Below the pieces are notes generated by a model. It did no database searches, was not told the DNA's origin, and saw nothing but the letters and a program-made list of their open reading frames with translations. The position numbers and the translations under genes are program-made. From NCBI GenBank assembly GCA_001751155.1, contig MAXR01000094.1, positions 167-15,342 of the forward strand: a stretch of DNA of 15,176 nucleotides, given 5' to 3'. Origin of the DNA: Desulfuromonadales bacterium C00003068 (GTDB lineage: Bacteria > Desulfobacterota > Desulfuromonadia > Desulfuromonadales > Desulfuromonadaceae). Every line of letters starts with the position of its first letter. The first letter of the stretch is position 1. Below, one piece after another: positions 13,861 through 15,176 of the stretch.

Positions 13861-15176
13861 ATGGAGATCACCTGTTTTAAAGCGTACGATATTCGTGGCC
13901 GTTTACCCGATGAACTCAATGATGATATTGCTTACCGTGTTGGTCGAGCATATGCCGATTTTTTACAGCCAAAGCGGGTTGTTGTCGGCCGTGATGTTCG
14001 TTTAAGCAGTAGTGAACTCTGTCAATCACTGACTCGTGGTTTGCTTGACGCTGGTGTGGATGTGTACGACATCGGCTTGTGTGGCACCGAAGAGGTTTAT
14101 TTTGCCACCTTTAGTGAGCAGATGGATGGTGGCATCATGGTGACCGCAAGTCACAACCCCCTCGACTATAATGGCTTGAAACTGGTGCGTGAACAATCCA
14201 AACCCATTAGTGCCGATACGGGGTTGCAGCAGATTCGCGCTCTTGCTGAGAAGGGTGATTTTAACTCGTCGCAGCAGATGGGGACTCAGCATACCCTCAA
14301 TGTGCGTCCTGCTTATATTCAACATCTATTAAGCTATATCGATCCGAGTCAGCTTTCACCTGTTAAGCTGGTGGTTAACGCAGGTAATGGCTGCGCCGGG
14401 CCCGTTATTGATCTGTTGCAACAGGCGTTACCTGTCGAATTGATCCCGATCCACCATCAACCTGACGGCACCTTTCCGAATGGAATTCCTAATCCGTTGC
14501 TGCCTGAAAATCGGGCTGCAACCGCTGATGCCGTGATCGCTCACCAGGCGGTGGCGGGCATTGCGTGGGACGGTGATTTTGATCGCTGTTTTTTGTTTGA
14601 TGAAAACGGCCGTTTCATTGAAGGCTATTACATTGTTGGTTTGTTGGCGGCGGCATTTTTGGCCAAGCATCCCGGCGGTAAAATTGTTCATGATCCTCGC
14701 TTAGTTTGGAACACTTTTGACGTTGTGCGACAGGCGGGTGGTGAAGCAGTTGAGAGCAAGTCGGGACATTCATTCATCAAAGAAACAATGCGCGAAGTTG
14801 ATGCGGTGTATGGCGGCGAAATGAGTGCTCATCACTACTTCCGCGATTTTTCGTATTGTGACAGCGGCATGATTCCGTGGTTATTGGTGCTCGAACTCAT
14901 GGCAACCCGTGGTAAGCCATTGTCGGCCTTGGTTGACGACATGATCGCAGCCTATCCATCCAGTGGTGAGATTAATCGTACTCTGGCCAATGCAACGGGG
15001 GCGATGGCAGCCTTAGAACAGCACTATGCTGACATTGCCGAATCCATTGATCATATTGATGGCCTCAGTATGTCCTTTACCTCGTGGCGCTTTAATTTGC
15101 GCAGTTCGAATACCGAACCTGTTGTCCGGTTAAATGTCGAATCACGCGGCGATAACCCTTTAATGGAAGAGAAAAC
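13861..15176 (+). CDS. phosphomannomutase/phosphoglucomutase (runs off the window end)
   Basis: 438 codons are open to the end of the window, with perhaps 15-20 residues missing compared with E. coli CpsG/ManB (456). It interconverts hexose 6- and 1-phosphates and so feeds GDP-mannose or UDP-glucose and surface glycans. All alpha-D-phosphohexomutase signatures are present: FKAYDIRG at the N-terminus, the phosphoserine loop TASHNP (Ser97), the metal loop DGDFDR (Asp237, 239, 241), the sugar-binding GGEMSAHH (318-325) and the phosphate-binding RSSNTEP (414-420). ATG 13861 is preceded by a modest GAGG about 8 nt upstream. It lies 79 bp after gmhB on the same strand, and both supply sugar phosphates. 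Mannose versus glucose preference cannot be told by eye; resemblance to CpsG/ManB favours mannose. Confidence 0.94.
   Translation, partial: MEITCFKAYDIRGRLPDELNDDIAYRVGRAYADFLQPKRVVVGRDVRLSSSELCQSLTRGLLDAGVDVYDIGLCGTEEVYFATFSEQMDGGIMVTASHNPLDYNGLKLVREQSKPISADTGLQQIRALAEKGDFNSSQQMGTQHTLNVRPAYIQHLLSYIDPSQLSPVKLVVNAGNGCAGPVIDLLQQALPVELIPIHHQPDGTFPNGIPNPLLPENRAATADAVIAHQAVAGIAWDGDFDRCFLFDENGRFIEGYYIVGLLAAAFLAKHPGGKIVHDPRLVWNTFDVVRQAGGEAVESKSGHSFIKETMREVDAVYGGEMSAHHYFRDFSYCDSGMIPWLLVLELMATRGKPLSALVDDMIAAYPSSGEINRTLANATGAMAALEQHYADIAESIDHIDGLSMSFTSWRFNLRSSNTEPVVRLNVESRGDNPLMEEK

Noticed and set aside
1..15176. CRISPR array, tRNA/rRNA, integrase, transposase or phage defence cassette
   Set aside because: No regularly spaced repeats, RNA gene signatures or relevant protein motifs were found on either strand.

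Overview
The window looks like chromosomal housekeeping DNA from a Gram-negative delta-type proteobacterium, most likely a Desulfuromonadales relative (Desulfuromonas/Pelobacter/Geobacter group). This is inference from three things: selenocysteine use, a long palindromic intergenic repeat of a kind I recall from that group, and a c-di-GMP and HDOD-rich gene set with LPS/sugar-phosphate genes. Base composition is moderate, with no island-like shift, integrase or IS element seen.

Layout. Bases 1-482 hold the C-terminal end of an HrpB-type DEAH helicase. Then comes a stand-alone parvulin isomerase (ppiC), closed by a strong bidirectional terminator. Facing it on the minus strand is a small thioredoxin-fold gene that ordinary ORF calling cuts short. 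It has an in-frame TGA inside a U-P-R-C redox motif, a good SECIS-like hairpin directly after it, and a strong ribosome site upstream, so I read it as an 82-residue selenoprotein. A 127-bp imperfect palindromic repeat separates it from an HDOD-domain gene, also on the minus strand. Divergent from HDOD is a translationally coupled pair: a YdjC/ChbG-type deacetylase and a GT-B glycosyltransferase resembling GLT1D1/SenB. An nfeD-qmcA membrane-quality pair follows, with its own TATAAT box and terminator.

Bases 5995-11250 form the most distinctive block. A TetR regulator starts inside a 25-bp-arm perfect inverted repeat that contains its Shine-Dalgarno and ATG. It is followed, with overlapping genes, by a CPBP-family membrane protein, an LplT-like MFS transporter, and an 887-residue fusion of PlsC-type acyltransferase, acyl carrier domain and AMP-forming acyl ligase. 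This looks like a lysophospholipid uptake and re-acylation operon in which the carrier protein has been built into an Aas-like enzyme.

A PAS-GGDEF diguanylate cyclase lies convergent to that operon, only 3 bp away. Divergent from the cyclase is a PilZ protein with a degenerate receiver-like N-terminus, so c-di-GMP synthesis and sensing share one intergenic region. The right end carries gmhB (heptose bisphosphate phosphatase) and a nearly complete phosphomannomutase/phosphoglucomutase, which point to surface polysaccharide precursor synthesis. No tRNA, rRNA, CRISPR array or complete mobile element was recognised.
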